Assembly (NCBI GenBank): GCA_031285245.1
Contig: JAITWN010000119.1
Span: 1 to 5,167 of the forward strand
From: Chromatiales bacterium
GTDB taxonomy: Bacteria; Pseudomonadota; Gammaproteobacteria; SZUA-140
DNA length: 5,167 bases
Direction: 5' to 3'
Every line of letters starts with the position of its first letter. The stretch's first letter is position 1. Below, in pieces: positions 5,129-5,167 of this stretch. The notes beneath the pieces were generated by a model. That model was not told where the DNA came from, did not search any database, and saw only the letters and a list, made by a program, of their open reading frames with translations. The position numbers and the translations under genes were made by a program.

Positions 5129-5149
5129 GATCGGAATCTTGCGAGAGTT

Positions 5150-5167
5150 TGGCGGAGAGGGCGGGAT
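5150..5167 (-). tRNA. 3' end of a tRNA gene with encoded CCA, probably tRNA-Ser
   Basis: On the minus strand the last 18 bases read ATCCCGCCCTCTCCGCCA. These are the last two T-loop bases (AT), the 3' strand of the T stem (CCCGC), the 3' acceptor strand (CCTCTCC), discriminator G and encoded CCA. The implied 5' acceptor strand GGAGAGG and G73 are typical of bacterial tRNA-Ser. The anticodon lies outside the window, so the isotype is an inference. Its 3' end points into this window, the usual side for integration of mobile elements, but no integrase is seen here. Confidence 0.75.

Larger units (their letters stand above)
4893..5149. other. Region between the thioredoxin gene and the tRNA, with no clear separate gene
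   Basis: The thioredoxin frame stays open upstream to 5093, but the added residues look neither like a signal peptide nor like a known domain. The region holds a strong AAGGAGG at 5008-5002, a 4-codon ORF (4998-4984), a nested inverted repeat (5033-5088), a short repeat of the tRNA end (5014-5024) and a hairpin past the tRNA (5113-5128). I found no convincing sigma70 promoter for the thioredoxin gene on the minus strand. Read-through from the tRNA transcript is possible. Confidence 0.45.

Noticed and set aside
1..5167. CRISPR array, insertion sequence or integrase
   Set aside because: No regularly spaced repeats, no transposase or integrase motifs and no terminal inverted repeats with target duplication were seen on either strand.

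Overview
The window looks like a stretch of ordinary chromosome from a moderately GC-rich proteobacterium, probably beta or gamma. This rests on strong AGGAGG-type ribosome binding sites, sigma70-like promoters, typical proteobacterial lipoprotein signals, and genes common in that group (DUF1328/YtjA-like membrane peptide, AI-2E/PerM-family permease, TlpA-type thioredoxin). Nothing in it identifies a species. No insertion sequence, CRISPR array or phage gene is visible.

Layout, left to right. At the left edge (1-60, minus) is the first 20 codons of a probable lipoprotein gene with a twin-arginine-like start. Next, also on minus, is a 56-residue two-helix membrane peptide of the DUF1328 family (80-250). 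It is preceded by an 89-base gap holding two GC-rich hairpins, and then by a 95-residue lipoprotein with 11-residue repeats (340-627). These three genes read in one direction and could be co-transcribed. Between 628 and 848 there is no gene, but a good intrinsic terminator (745-777) ends the transcript of the next minus-strand gene, an AI-2E-family permease (849-1925). That permease has a promoter placed so close to its ATG that its mRNA should be leaderless.

Divergent from it, on the plus strand, is the most unusual gene (2080-3789). It encodes a 569-residue protein that fuses a HAD-IIB phosphatase domain to a HerA/DUF87-like P-loop ATPase domain and a C-terminal module I cannot name with confidence. 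It has a perfect TATAAT and a very strong Shine-Dalgarno sequence. It ends 26 bases from a convergent minus-strand gene (3816-4892) for a lipoprotein with two thioredoxin-like domains, the first with an intact CIPC active site and the second with only one cysteine at that place. Upstream of it (4893-5149) are alternative starts, a nested inverted repeat and a short repeat of the tRNA end. At the right edge (5150-5167, minus) is the 3' end of a tRNA gene including encoded CCA, most likely tRNA-Ser.

The genes do not form an obvious pathway. Most products are envelope proteins (three lipoproteins and two membrane proteins), which fits an envelope or stress-response neighbourhood, but that is inference. 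The phosphatase-ATPase fusion is the best candidate for undescribed biology.
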